Source of the DNA: Thermogladius sp.
GTDB lineage: Archaea; Thermoproteota; Thermoprotei_A; Sulfolobales; Desulfurococcaceae
DNA length: 12,413 bases
Direction: 5' to 3'
Assembly (NCBI GenBank): GCA_009904025.1
Contig: WYEE01000004.1
Span: 1 to 12,413 of the forward strand
A program made the position numbers and the translations under genes. The first letter of the stretch is position 1. Every line of letters starts with the position of its first letter. The notes beneath the pieces were generated by a model, which saw only the letters and a list, made by a program, of their open reading frames with translations, searched no databases and was not told the origin of the DNA. Positions 1 through 5,732 of the stretch are shown piece after piece.

Positions 1-41
1 CCAGGTAGACCTCTGCTTTTACATCCGGCTCCTCCAAGCAT
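1..41 (-). CDS. Possible start of an unidentified leftward gene (partial)
   Basis: An ATG at 41-39, with a GTG directly before it at 44-42, opens a frame that runs off the left edge. The 13 visible codons begin MLGGAGCKSRGLP and match no family I recognise. In favour: a good TATA-like element lies about 40 bases upstream (79-86, minus strand), and an AGGGTG resembling an SD sequence ends two bases before the ATG, although that spacing is short. Against: 13 codons prove little, and short plus-strand frames ending at 54 and 61 are also open to the edge. Treat it as a tentative partial call. Confidence 0.22.
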   Translation of the reverse strand, partial: MLGGAGCKSRGLP

Positions 42-78
42 CACACCCTACTAGACGATGAATTGAGTGCAGGGATCT

Positions 79-86
79 CTTTTAAA
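79..86 (-). promoter_or_regulatory. TATA-like box facing the left edge
   Basis: On the minus strand this reads TTTAAAAG, a good crenarchaeal TATA match. Transcription would begin about 25 bases further on, near 57, leaving a leader of roughly 16 bases before the ATG at 41. TTTAAA is palindromic, so the element could also fire rightward. No gene is visible in that direction. Confidence 0.35.
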
Positions 87-307
87 CGAGGGAGCTTAAG
101 AGAATTCCTCAACCCCCCGTTGAACCCCCGGGAAAGCTCGGCACACTCCAGAGCTGATACTCTGAAATCTAGGAGAAGGGTCTCCTCGAGTTAACTTGCT
201 CGTCCACTTTGCTTCCACTCCATCCCGAAACCTCCTAGGGTTCTCGCTTCCGGGATTAAACTGATTAGTAAATGGAGTCAGCGGATGTGAACTCGAGGGT
301 GTGTAGC
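87..307. other. Non-coding stretch with small hairpins, no gene recognised
   Basis: No protein-like frame with a supported start was found on either strand. Small perfect hairpins are visible: 149-153 with 160-164 (5 bp, 6-base loop), 171-176 with 181-186 (6 bp, AGGG loop), and a longer stem of 222-227 with 251-256 enclosing 229-232 with 239-242. The open frames that exist, including one on the minus strand of about 80 codons, are rich in Ser, Pro and Arg and look like chance frames. Inspection by eye found no tRNA, 5S rRNA, SRP RNA or RNase P RNA signature. Confidence 0.4.
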
Positions 308-308
308 T

Positions 309-478
309 GTGAACCGTTTGCCCCTAGATGCTCATCCTTATTATTTATTGCATCTAGGGGATTCCTCCTCGCCCACTCTTTCACTGGTAGCACTGCTACC
401 TCGAGGGTGGGTTCACTGGGCATCGGGGTGAACGGCACGGGCCCCTGGAAATTGCCGAATTTATCGGGGCATCACCCC
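309..478. other. Candidate structured RNA or regulatory element (nested inverted repeats)
   Basis: Several perfect inverted repeats nest rather than scatter. GTGAACC (309-315) pairs with GGTTCAC (410-416) and encloses an 11-bp stem (321-331 with 350-360) and a 6-bp stem (386-391 with 395-400, loop ACT). GGGGTGA (425-431) pairs with TCACCCC (472-478) and encloses CGGCA (433-437) with TGCCG (453-457). This resembles a branched RNA fold. Strand is undecided. On the minus strand the TATA box at 509-516 would start RNA near 487, just before the last stem. On the plus strand a weaker ATTAAAC near 254-260 could serve. No known RNA family is recognised, and the DNA itself could instead be the functional form. 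Confidence 0.35.
321..360. repeat. Perfect 11-bp inverted repeat with an AT-rich loop
   Basis: CCCCTAGATGC at 321-331 is exactly complementary to GCATCTAGGGG at 350-360. The 18-base loop at 332-349 is AT-rich. An 11-bp perfect repeat over 40 bases is unlikely by chance. No T-run follows it on either strand, so a classical terminator is not indicated. It could be the core hairpin of a structured RNA, a protein-binding palindrome, or a remnant of a mobile element end. Confidence 0.7.
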
Positions 479-508
479 TCATCGGCTCAGAGTCGCGGAA
501 TCAAAACC

Positions 509-516
509 TATAAATC
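509..516 (+). promoter_or_regulatory. TATA box with purine-rich BRE-like flank
   Basis: TATAAAT is preceded by CAAAACC, which resembles the archaeal TFB recognition element on the plus strand. Transcription would begin near 537-539, where the candidate small RNA starts. Read on the minus strand the same site is ATTTATAG and could fire leftward, with a start near 487, just ahead of the inverted-repeat region. Which direction is used cannot be settled by eye. Confidence 0.45.
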
Positions 517-537
517 TAACCCCTAGCCATCAACTAC

Positions 538-609
538 GAAACAGCCCTCTCGGGAACACTCGCACTTATGGTGGTGGGGAGCTCAGCGAATGGATCCAGT
601 GGCTGTTTT
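538..609 (+). ncRNA. Candidate small RNA between a TATA box and serS
   Basis: AAACAGCC at 539-546 pairs perfectly (8 bp) with GGCTGTTT at 601-608, which runs into a short T stretch (606-609). The 5' end of this stem lies about 26 bases past the centre of the TATA box at 509-516, where an archaeal transcript would begin. CTCTC (547-551) can also pair with GGGAG (577-581). The transcript would end just before the 3' end of serS, which is on the opposite strand. It is not a tRNA (no T-arm consensus) and lacks clear C/D boxes. The stem could also act as a bidirectional terminator for serS. Confidence 0.3.
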
Positions 610-627
610 AAGGGGAAACCGGTCGTG

Positions 628-2010
628 TTAACTCGATTTCTCTCTCTTAACGGGGTGTATAGCGTCCTTGGGGGCTCTGTTGAATGGCTCAAGGTATTTC
701 CTCAGAGCCTTCGGGATCACAACCACGCCGTCGGGCTCCTGGTAGTTCTCGAGTATACTCGTTATAGTTCGAGTGCTCGCGATGGCCGTTGAGTTGAGCG
801 TGTGGACCAGCTCTCTAATCATCCCCCTCCTCCTGATGAGCCTTATCTTAAGCCTGTAGGCCTGCCAGTCAGTCACGTTGCTACAGCTAACCATCTCCCT
901 GTACAGGCCCTGGGCGGGCATCCAGGTCTCGAGGTCGTATTTCTTGGCCGCCGGGGCCCCTAGATCACCGCTCGCGATATTGACGACCCTGTAGGGGAGG
1001 TTCAACCCCTTGAACAATTCCTCGGCGTTTGATATAAGCTCCTCCATTAGATCCCAGCTCTCCTCTGGCTTCGCGAATATGAACTGCTCTACTTTATGGA
1101 ATTGGTGGACTCGGAAGATCCCCTTTAAATCCCTGCTTCCGGCACCAGCCTCCTTCCTGAAGCAGGGACTTACCCCCACGTACTTCAGAGGCAACTCCTC
1201 CTCGGGTATCTCCTCATCCGCGTGAAGGGCGGCGAGGCTGTGCTCGGCTGTCGCTATCAGGTACAAGTCCTCTCCCTCAATCTTGTAGATGGCGTCCTTG
1301 AAGGTAGCGTAGTCTAACACGCCTTGTATATACTTGAATCTAAGCATGTAGGGGGGTAGCACGAGCGTGTAGCCTTTGGAGGTCAGGTGGTCTATGGCGT
1401 AGGCTAGTAGAGCCATGTCGAGGAAGACTATGTCGTTGAACAAGTAGTAGAACCTGCTCCCAGCAACCTCACCAGCCTTCACGGTATTACCCATCCCAAG
1501 GACGAACTCGAGCATATCAGCGTGTCCCACAGGCTTCCAATCGATGAGCTCGTAATCCACTTTAAAACCATATCTCTCAGTCTGTTGCCTAAACTGCTCG
1601 AGGTAACCCGTCCAAACCCTCGGCCTACCATAGAATCTAATAGGCAGGTTATACGAGTCGTCGGGTCCCACGGGCACTGAATCGTGGACTATGTTAGGTA
1701 GCTTGAGTAGGGCCTCCTCTCTCCTACTCTCAAGTTCGTTAAGCTTCTTCTCGTACTCCTCCAACAGTGATAAAAGCTCTTTCGCCTCCCTTATCTTCTC
1801 CTCTCTCTCCGCCCCCTGAAGCCTTGGTATCTCCCTGCTTATAACGTTGTGCTTATGCCTCAACTCCTGTATCTCGGAGAGCAACCTCCTCCACTCAAGG
1901 TCTATCTTCAAAGCTTCATCCACGATCCCCTCATCCATAAACCTCTTCTTCACATGCATCCTCAACTCATCGGGGTTTTCACGGAGAAGCCTAAGTATAC
2001 TCCAGCTCAC
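628..2010 (-). CDS. serS: Seryl-tRNA synthetase (common class II type)
   Basis: Charges tRNA-Ser with serine using ATP, in the cytoplasm. The 460-residue protein has the family layout. An N-terminal antiparallel coiled coil (about residues 25-105) reaches the tRNA, followed by a class II catalytic domain with the serine-binding TAE segment (about 254), motif 2 (FRKEAGAGSRDLKG, about 284-297) and motif 3 (STRTITSILENYQ, about 412-424). This is the common SerRS, not the rare methanogen type. I chose the GTG at 2010 because family members begin with a segment like SWSILRLLREN; a longer frame to 2124 adds 38 atypical residues and overlaps the upstream gene. No strong SD precedes it. A weak TATA-like element sits about 27 bases upstream, which fits a leaderless transcript, though read-through from the DUF59 gene is also possible. 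Confidence 0.96.
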   Translation of the reverse strand: MSWSILRLLRENPDELRMHVKKRFMDEGIVDEALKIDLEWRRLLSEIQELRHKHNVISREIPRLQGAEREEKIREAKELLSLLEEYEKKLNELESRREEALLKLPNIVHDSVPVGPDDSYNLPIRFYGRPRVWTGYLEQFRQQTERYGFKVDYELIDWKPVGHADMLEFVLGMGNTVKAGEVAGSRFYYLFNDIVFLDMALLAYAIDHLTSKGYTLVLPPYMLRFKYIQGVLDYATFKDAIYKIEGEDLYLIATAEHSLAALHADEEIPEEELPLKYVGVSPCFRKEAGAGSRDLKGIFRVHQFHKVEQFIFAKPEESWDLMEELISNAEELFKGLNLPYRVVNIASGDLGAPAAKKYDLETWMPAQGLYREMVSCSNVTDWQAYRLKIRLIRRRGMIRELVHTLNSTAIASTRTITSILENYQEPDGVVVIPKALRKYLEPFNRAPKDAIHPVKREKSS

Positions 2011-2030
2011 TTCCCACAACCCCGAGGCGT

Positions 2031-2043
2031 ATTTGATATTAGA
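2031..2043 (-). promoter_or_regulatory. Weak TATA-like element upstream of serS
   Basis: On the minus strand this reads TCTAATATCAAAT, centred about 27 bases before the GTG start at 2010. That is the spacing expected when an archaeal mRNA begins at or next to its start codon. The match to a TATA box is only moderate. It lies in the 64-base gap between the DUF59 gene and serS. Confidence 0.28.
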
Positions 2044-2074
2044 AAAGGGTTTGATTGTAAAAACGTTTTGGTCT

Positions 2075-2452
2075 CTAGTACTCGAATCTCTCCGACTCCA
2101 ACTGCCTCTTGTATTCCTCCACAATATCGTAGCCGTATCTCTCTATAAACATCCTCCTACCTTTCTCAGTCATCATCAAGGGGTTCCACGGCGGGTCATA
2201 CACGAGCTCTATCACCACCTCGACGCCGAGCCTCTTCTTCAACTCCTCGTCAACCATCATTGGGAGGATATTCGCCATCGGGCAGAAGGGTGTTGTAAGA
2301 CCCATCTTGATCTTAACTTTGCCACCGCTTACTTCTAAACCGTAGATTAAGCCGAGGTTGTAGACGTCTATACCGATCTCCGGGTCAGCTATGGTCTCAA
2401 GCACCTCTATAACCTTCTTCTTCAGATCATCTGCGCTGCCGGTGCTAGACAT
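2075..2452 (-). CDS. DUF59/MIP18-family protein (SufT-like, Fe-S cluster assembly)
   Basis: A 125-residue single-domain MIP18 (DUF59) protein. Members with this fold include bacterial SufT, PaaD and eukaryotic Cia2/FAM96 and are linked to Fe-S cluster assembly or delivery; the role here is inferred from the family. Visible hallmarks are the DPEIGIDVYNLGLIY segment (about 23-37), the conserved cysteine in TPFCP (Cys57) and the WNP segment near 90. A GTG at 2461 would add three residues, but the ATG at 2452 has a good SD, AGGTGG at 2463-2458, with a 5-base spacer, so I prefer it. That SD overlaps the stop codon of the upstream gene, which implies coupled translation. The C-terminal 30 residues are charged and probably helical. 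Confidence 0.9.
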   Translation of the reverse strand: MSSTGSADDLKKKVIEVLETIADPEIGIDVYNLGLIYGLEVSGGKVKIKMGLTTPFCPMANILPMMVDEELKKRLGVEVVIELVYDPPWNPLMMTEKGRRMFIERYGYDIVEEYKRQLESERFEY

Positions 2453-2457
2453 CGACG

Positions 2458-2463
2458 CCACCT
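2458..2463 (-). promoter_or_regulatory. SD sequence deciding the DUF59 gene start
   Basis: AGGTGG on the minus strand overlaps the TAG stop of the upstream small gene and sits 5 bases before the ATG at 2452. The alternative GTG at 2461 lies inside this SD sequence and has no good SD of its own. Confidence 0.6.
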
Positions 2464-2788
2464 ATAGTCCCAGTAGCCTCCTCCACCAGCTCTTCTTCTC
2501 GATCTTAGGAGAGGGTATCCCGTAAGCGTTTCTCATAAAGTTCCTATAGGCGTTGGAGGGGTGCGTGGAGTAGTATTTGGCGAGCGCGTTCAACATCTTG
2601 ATCTCATCCACGGTGGCGTAGTCTAGGGGGATCCCCTTGTACCCGTTTCTCTCCCACTCCTTGTTGAGCCGGTCCATAATCGACTGGACTCTCTCGTCGC
2701 TGTAGAAGGCCATCTTAACCTCCACATCCCTGCTCTCGTCGATCAACTTCACAATCTCGCTCTTCAGCACGGAGACGTCCTCGCCCAA
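2462..2788 (-). CDS. Small conserved-looking protein of unknown function
   Basis: I do not recognise a family. The 108-residue product is highly charged and probably helical. It contains a middle segment with DERVQSIMDRLNKEW, an Ala-Lys-Tyr-Tyr stretch, and an Arg/Trp-rich tail (SWWRRLLGL) that could contact a membrane or nucleic acid. It has no cysteine pairs, no signal peptide and no long hydrophobic helix. The TTG at 2788 is chosen because GGTGGAGG (2802-2795) precedes it by 6 bases and it begins one base after the isomerase stop. A TTG at 2812 would add eight residues inside that gene. Its position between the isomerase and the DUF59 gene, without gaps, suggests one transcript, but function cannot be inferred from that alone. 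Confidence 0.8.
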   Translation of the reverse strand: MGEDVSVLKSEIVKLIDESRDVEVKMAFYSDERVQSIMDRLNKEWERNGYKGIPLDYATVDEIKMLNALAKYYSTHPSNAYRNFMRNAYGIPSPKIEKKSWWRRLLGL

Positions 2789-2789
2789 C

Positions 2790-3785
2790 CTACTCCTCCA
2801 CCAAGTCCTCAAATCTAAGCTTTGTTAAACCAGCCTGTTTAATCTTATCTATCGCCCACCCAAGCCTCTCGGTCAGGATCATTATCGCCGCCTGGGGCGG
2901 TATCACACCCACCTCTGTTATAATCGCGTCGATGTACTCGGGCGGGGTGACGTCGAACGAGGGGTTTAACACCCTGACATTCCTGTGGGCCTGGAGCCAT
3001 TCAGGTGGCACTACCTCGCTTGGATCCCTGAACTCTATGGGGACGAGCTCGCCTATCACTGTCATAGGCGAGAACTTATACGTCTCGGCCGCCACGAAAA
3101 CCCTTACCCTCGCCTCGTGCGCTGCTAAGGTGACCTGGCTTGTCCCAATCTTGTTTACAACAGCACCGTTGCTGGTGATCGTGTCCGCCCCTATCACAAC
3201 CTGGTCTACATCATGCATGAAGTACCTGACAGCGCTGTCCGGTATCTGGATAACTGGGACACCGTTTTCGAGGAGTTGCCTAGTCGTTATCCTGCCCTGG
3301 TAGAAGGGCCTTGTCTCAGTGCTGTAGACCTTCACAACCTTCCCCTGCTTGTAAGCCTCGGTTATCACGGATACAGCCGCTGTGCTGTGGCAGTGTGTTA
3401 GTATGACAGAGTTGTCTCTAATCCTCCTACTCCCGAACTCGGCTATCCTCTTGACAGCACTATTACTCTCCTCGATAAACCTGGTGGCAGCTGACACAAC
3501 ACTGTTCCACAGGCTTGCGAAATCGCTTGCCGGCGTGAACACGGCTTGCATAACGTACATCACAGCGTTGGGGAGGCTTACGGCGGTCGGCCTCGTCTCT
3601 ATTAGTAGGTCGGCTACTCTAGCCATGTACTTCCTGAAAACCCCTGGCTCCCTAGCACCCTCGTACCTCTCGGCCGCTATCTTCAACGCCTCGGCAGCCG
3701 ACCTGGCTATCTTCCCAGCGCCCCTTATCCTCATGGACCTTATTCCATCAGCTATCTCCAATACCTCCCGTGGAATGCTCTCCAC
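2790..3785 (-). CDS. Ribose-1,5-bisphosphate isomerase (eIF2B-related family)
   Basis: Probably converts ribose 1,5-bisphosphate to ribulose 1,5-bisphosphate in the archaeal nucleotide-salvage route, between AMP phosphorylase and form III RuBisCO. The 331-residue protein has the family's N-terminal RGAGKIARSAA segment (about 21-31), TRPTAVSLPNA (about 65-75), a cysteine in THCHSTA (Cys132) and an aspartate in GADTITSNGA (Asp201). The enzyme from Thermococcus kodakarensis (TK0185) is known to use a Cys and an Asp 69 residues apart, as here. I prefer the GTG at 3785, with AGGTGG (3796-3791) 5 bases before it; a GTG at 3794 would add three residues. Databases often label this family translation initiation factor 2B. 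Neither AMP phosphorylase nor RuBisCO is in the window. Confidence 0.9.
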   Translation of the reverse strand: MESIPREVLEIADGIRSMRIRGAGKIARSAAEALKIAAERYEGAREPGVFRKYMARVADLLIETRPTAVSLPNAVMYVMQAVFTPASDFASLWNSVVSAATRFIEESNSAVKRIAEFGSRRIRDNSVILTHCHSTAAVSVITEAYKQGKVVKVYSTETRPFYQGRITTRQLLENGVPVIQIPDSAVRYFMHDVDQVVIGADTITSNGAVVNKIGTSQVTLAAHEARVRVFVAAETYKFSPMTVIGELVPIEFRDPSEVVPPEWLQAHRNVRVLNPSFDVTPPEYIDAIITEVGVIPPQAAIMILTERLGWAIDKIKQAGLTKLRFEDLVEE

Positions 3786-3786
3786 C

Positions 3787-4725
3787 TCAACCACCTACCA
3801 GGAGCTCGGAGAACAATCTCTCAAGCGGGGTCAACTGCGGTGGGTAAGACCCGTAGATAGTCTTCACGAGGATGGGGATTGACTGCGGCGGGTATAACCC
3901 CAGCTCTGTTGCAACACCGTCTATCATGTTGGGGGGTGTTACATCGTACAGGGGTGCCTTAGCTACGTACTTCTCCGGCAAACTCTTCCTCGTCTCCTCA
4001 TCCATGAGGAGCCTCCAATCGCCCTCGGGGAGTTTGATCAGCTCGCCGTAAACGGTCTCAAGGCTGATCTTCAGCGTCGGGGCTATGGCGAAGAACCTTA
4101 CCCTAGCCTCGCTTGCAACAAGGGCCATCAGGCTTGTGCCAACCTTGCTCACAATAGCCCCATTCGCGGCAACCGCCTCGGCGCCCGCGACGACTTTATC
4201 TATATTTTTCATGAAGAACCTCGCAGCCGAGTCGACTATAAGGTAGGTTTCAACACCCAGCTTGTCGAGGTAGTCGGCTAGTATCAGGCCTTCGAGACCC
4301 GGCCTAGACTCGAGTACGTACACGCTGAATTTAACCTTGTTCCTCACCAGGATTTCGAAGAGCCTTCTAACAGCCAGGCTATTACTGTTCGTCATCAAAA
4401 CCTCCCCGTCGACAACCCTTTTAGCCATAACCTCGCTGGCACTCCACAAAGCCTTGTCATAGCTCTCCTTCAAATCCGCGATGAAATCCCTTACACCCGA
4501 GCACCCGTGTTCCCTAATGTAGGTTAATACCCGTCTAACAACATTGAACAAACCCGCAGATCCAGGCCTCTCCCTGCTGAACTGGAGGTATCTGTCTCTA
4601 AGGAACTTGACAAGCTTTAAGCAGTCTCCCCCGGAAGCTACCCCCTGAGCGGTGTCTAAAAGATTCATTATCAGCTCGCTCCCAGTAGGCCTCTCCGCAA
4701 AACCCTCTCTACGGAGCCCGCTCAT
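3787..4725 (-). CDS. eIF2B-family paralogue lacking the isomerase catalytic residues
   Basis: A 312-residue relative of the downstream isomerase. It retains the C-terminal Rossmann-like half: VLESRPGLEG (about 138-147), a DSAARFFM segment, ANGAIVSKVGTS (about 187-198) and DVTPPNMIDGVATELG. It departs at the points that matter for catalysis. The THCHS segment is TNSNS, giving Ser114 in place of Cys. GADTI is GAEAV, giving Glu183 in place of Asp. The N-terminal RGAGKIAR loop is absent. A non-catalytic, regulatory or eIF2B-alpha-like role, perhaps as a partner of the isomerase, is an inference. The start is the ATG at 4725, six bases after the upstream stop; a TTG precedes it. Its last bases overlap the SD and start region of the isomerase gene. 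Confidence 0.85.
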   Translation of the reverse strand: MSGLRREGFAERPTGSELIMNLLDTAQGVASGGDCLKLVKFLRDRYLQFSRERPGSAGLFNVVRRVLTYIREHGCSGVRDFIADLKESYDKALWSASEVMAKRVVDGEVLMTNSNSLAVRRLFEILVRNKVKFSVYVLESRPGLEGLILADYLDKLGVETYLIVDSAARFFMKNIDKVVAGAEAVAANGAIVSKVGTSLMALVASEARVRFFAIAPTLKISLETVYGELIKLPEGDWRLLMDEETRKSLPEKYVAKAPLYDVTPPNMIDGVATELGLYPPQSIPILVKTIYGSYPPQLTPLERLFSELLVGG

Positions 4726-4731
4726 CAACTT

Positions 4732-5604
4732 TCACGCTTTTCCAATTATTGAGTCAACTATATCGCTTACACTTCTTTTAAACTCAGCACCACTTGTTTC
4801 AGGAGGTATGTTGAATTTTCTCAATGGCTTACCAATTAGTTCCAGCACGCTAACAGTCCTCACAAGCCATGGTCTATTTGGGGAGAGCACTTGGATCCCC
4901 CTACAGTACTTCGAGCCATCGTACAAAGCCGCTCTCGTCGGGGCGACAGCAATAGCGTAGTCTGACTCGCAGGATAATGGCGTGGGGGCGGAAACATCAT
5001 TGTACCCTTCAACGAGTAGGATCTCTCGTCCCTGGAGCAGGCTTGTAGTCCGATCTATCTCCTCGTAGGTCTCGGGGTTGTTCATTAAATCCTCCAGCTC
5101 CCTGGTCGAGATCTCGCTGTAGAAGCTGTCGCCTCCGATTACGCTTCTAATAGTATTGTATAAAGCGAGTGAGACGGTGGAGAGCCTTGAGACGTTCTCC
5201 CCAACTACAAAATAGTTGTTTGCTAGACCCGACTCGCCTATTTTGGTAAACCTTACCAGGACAGCCGTTCTCAGACTTGAGGTCATATAATCTAGGTATC
5301 TCCTCAGCGTGAAATCCTCGAGGAAGGGGTCTAATGGGAGTGTGAGTATGTCGAGTGGGTTTAAGATAGGTATCTCGCTGGTTAATCCGAGTTCACTCGC
5401 GACAACATATGCGTCGTGGCCTACTAGAACACCAGTTGCTCTAGTGTACTCCACGGTATCCTGCTGAAACCACCCGTTGTGGCCTGCTACAGGTTTTAAA
5501 TACCCCACTGAAAAACCCCTACTCTTAAACTCCCTGGCTAACCCGAGAGCTAGAGTGGTTTTACCCGACTCGAAAGCTAGAATTCCAGCTATAAGGATCT
5601 TCAT
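4732..5604 (-). CDS. P-loop NTPase of the BioD/CobB-like (SIMIBI) group
   Basis: The 290-residue protein opens with a hydrophobic strand and a P-loop, GILAFESGKTT (7-17, Lys15), followed by a GYLKPVAGH segment (34-42) typical of dethiobiotin-synthetase and cobyrinate-amidase-like proteins, and a later LLVEGYND (about 196-203) resembling the VEG motif of that group. It probably binds and hydrolyses ATP or GTP. The substrate is unknown and I would not call it BioD: no biotin gene is nearby and the middle region is divergent. Positions 60-190 may form a lid or substrate-specific insert. The start is secure because the P-loop begins at residue 7. AGGAG abuts the ATG, which suggests a leaderless or near-leaderless message. 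It heads the leftward cluster, six bases before the eIF2B paralogue. Confidence 0.75.
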   Translation of the reverse strand: MKILIAGILAFESGKTTLALGLAREFKSRGFSVGYLKPVAGHNGWFQQDTVEYTRATGVLVGHDAYVVASELGLTSEIPILNPLDILTLPLDPFLEDFTLRRYLDYMTSSLRTAVLVRFTKIGESGLANNYFVVGENVSRLSTVSLALYNTIRSVIGGDSFYSEISTRELEDLMNNPETYEEIDRTTSLLQGREILLVEGYNDVSAPTPLSCESDYAIAVAPTRAALYDGSKYCRGIQVLSPNRPWLVRTVSVLELIGKPLRKFNIPPETSGAEFKRSVSDIVDSIIGKA

Positions 5605-5621
5605 CTCCTAGAACCCCCTTC

Positions 5622-5630
5622 TAATCTAAA
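5622..5630 (-). promoter_or_regulatory. TATA-like box of the leftward cluster
   Basis: Reads TTTAGATTA on the minus strand, centred about 22 bases before the ATG at 5604, which would give an almost leaderless transcript. A second candidate, GTTTAAGAT near 5651-5659, would give a leader of about 25 bases. The choice is uncertain. Confidence 0.35.
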
Positions 5631-5694
5631 CAGTGAGATTTACGTGGCGCATCTTAAACGGGAGCATTGGGCTCCAGCCCCGATCTAGGATAGC

Positions 5695-5702
5695 TTTTTT
5701 AA
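5695..5702 (+). promoter_or_regulatory. T-rich TATA-like element of the surface-protein gene
   Basis: TTTTTTAA lies about 34 bases before the GTG at 5733 and would start transcription near 5725. An alternative TTTAAA at 5715-5720 would make a TTG at 5742 leaderless. The 107-base divergent gap also contains GGAGC (5661-5665) with GCTCC (5671-5675), a small palindrome that could be an operator. Confidence 0.35.
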
Positions 5703-5732
5703 TTCAACGTCTTGTTTAAACTAGGAATAACG

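Noticed and set aside
191..223. A 10-codon minus-strand frame preceded by a perfect AGGAGG seven bases away
   Set aside because: The SD is good, but ten codons with no repeated codon type and no downstream gene within 140 bases do not support a leader peptide. The match may be chance.
100..480. RNase P RNA or SRP RNA in the left intergenic region
   Set aside because: The size is suggestive, but the conserved segments of RNase P RNA (GGAAAGTCC and ACAGAA) and of the SRP RNA S domain (GGAGCAGC) are absent on both strands. CCGGGAAAGCTC at 127-138 is only a weak resemblance.
272..526. An 84-codon open frame on the plus strand in the left intergenic region
   Set aside because: It is rich in Ser, Arg and Cys with no domain pattern, has no SD, and covers the inverted repeats, which would constrain it. 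It looks like a chance frame.
538..609. A tRNA in the candidate small RNA
   Set aside because: The length and terminal stem are right, but no GGTTCnAnTCC T-arm or D-arm pattern can be placed.
568..792. A 74-codon plus-strand frame starting before the end of serS
   Set aside because: Most of it is antisense to the confirmed 3' end of serS, and its composition is not protein-like.
2011..2124. A longer N terminus for seryl-tRNA synthetase
   Set aside because: The extra 38 residues are unlike the family, cover a gap with a TATA-like element and overlap the upstream gene by 50 bases.
3787..4725. The eIF2B paralogue as a pseudogene
   Set aside because: It has no stop or frameshift, keeps conserved structural motifs and sits in a tight gene cluster, so the substitutions look selected rather than decayed.
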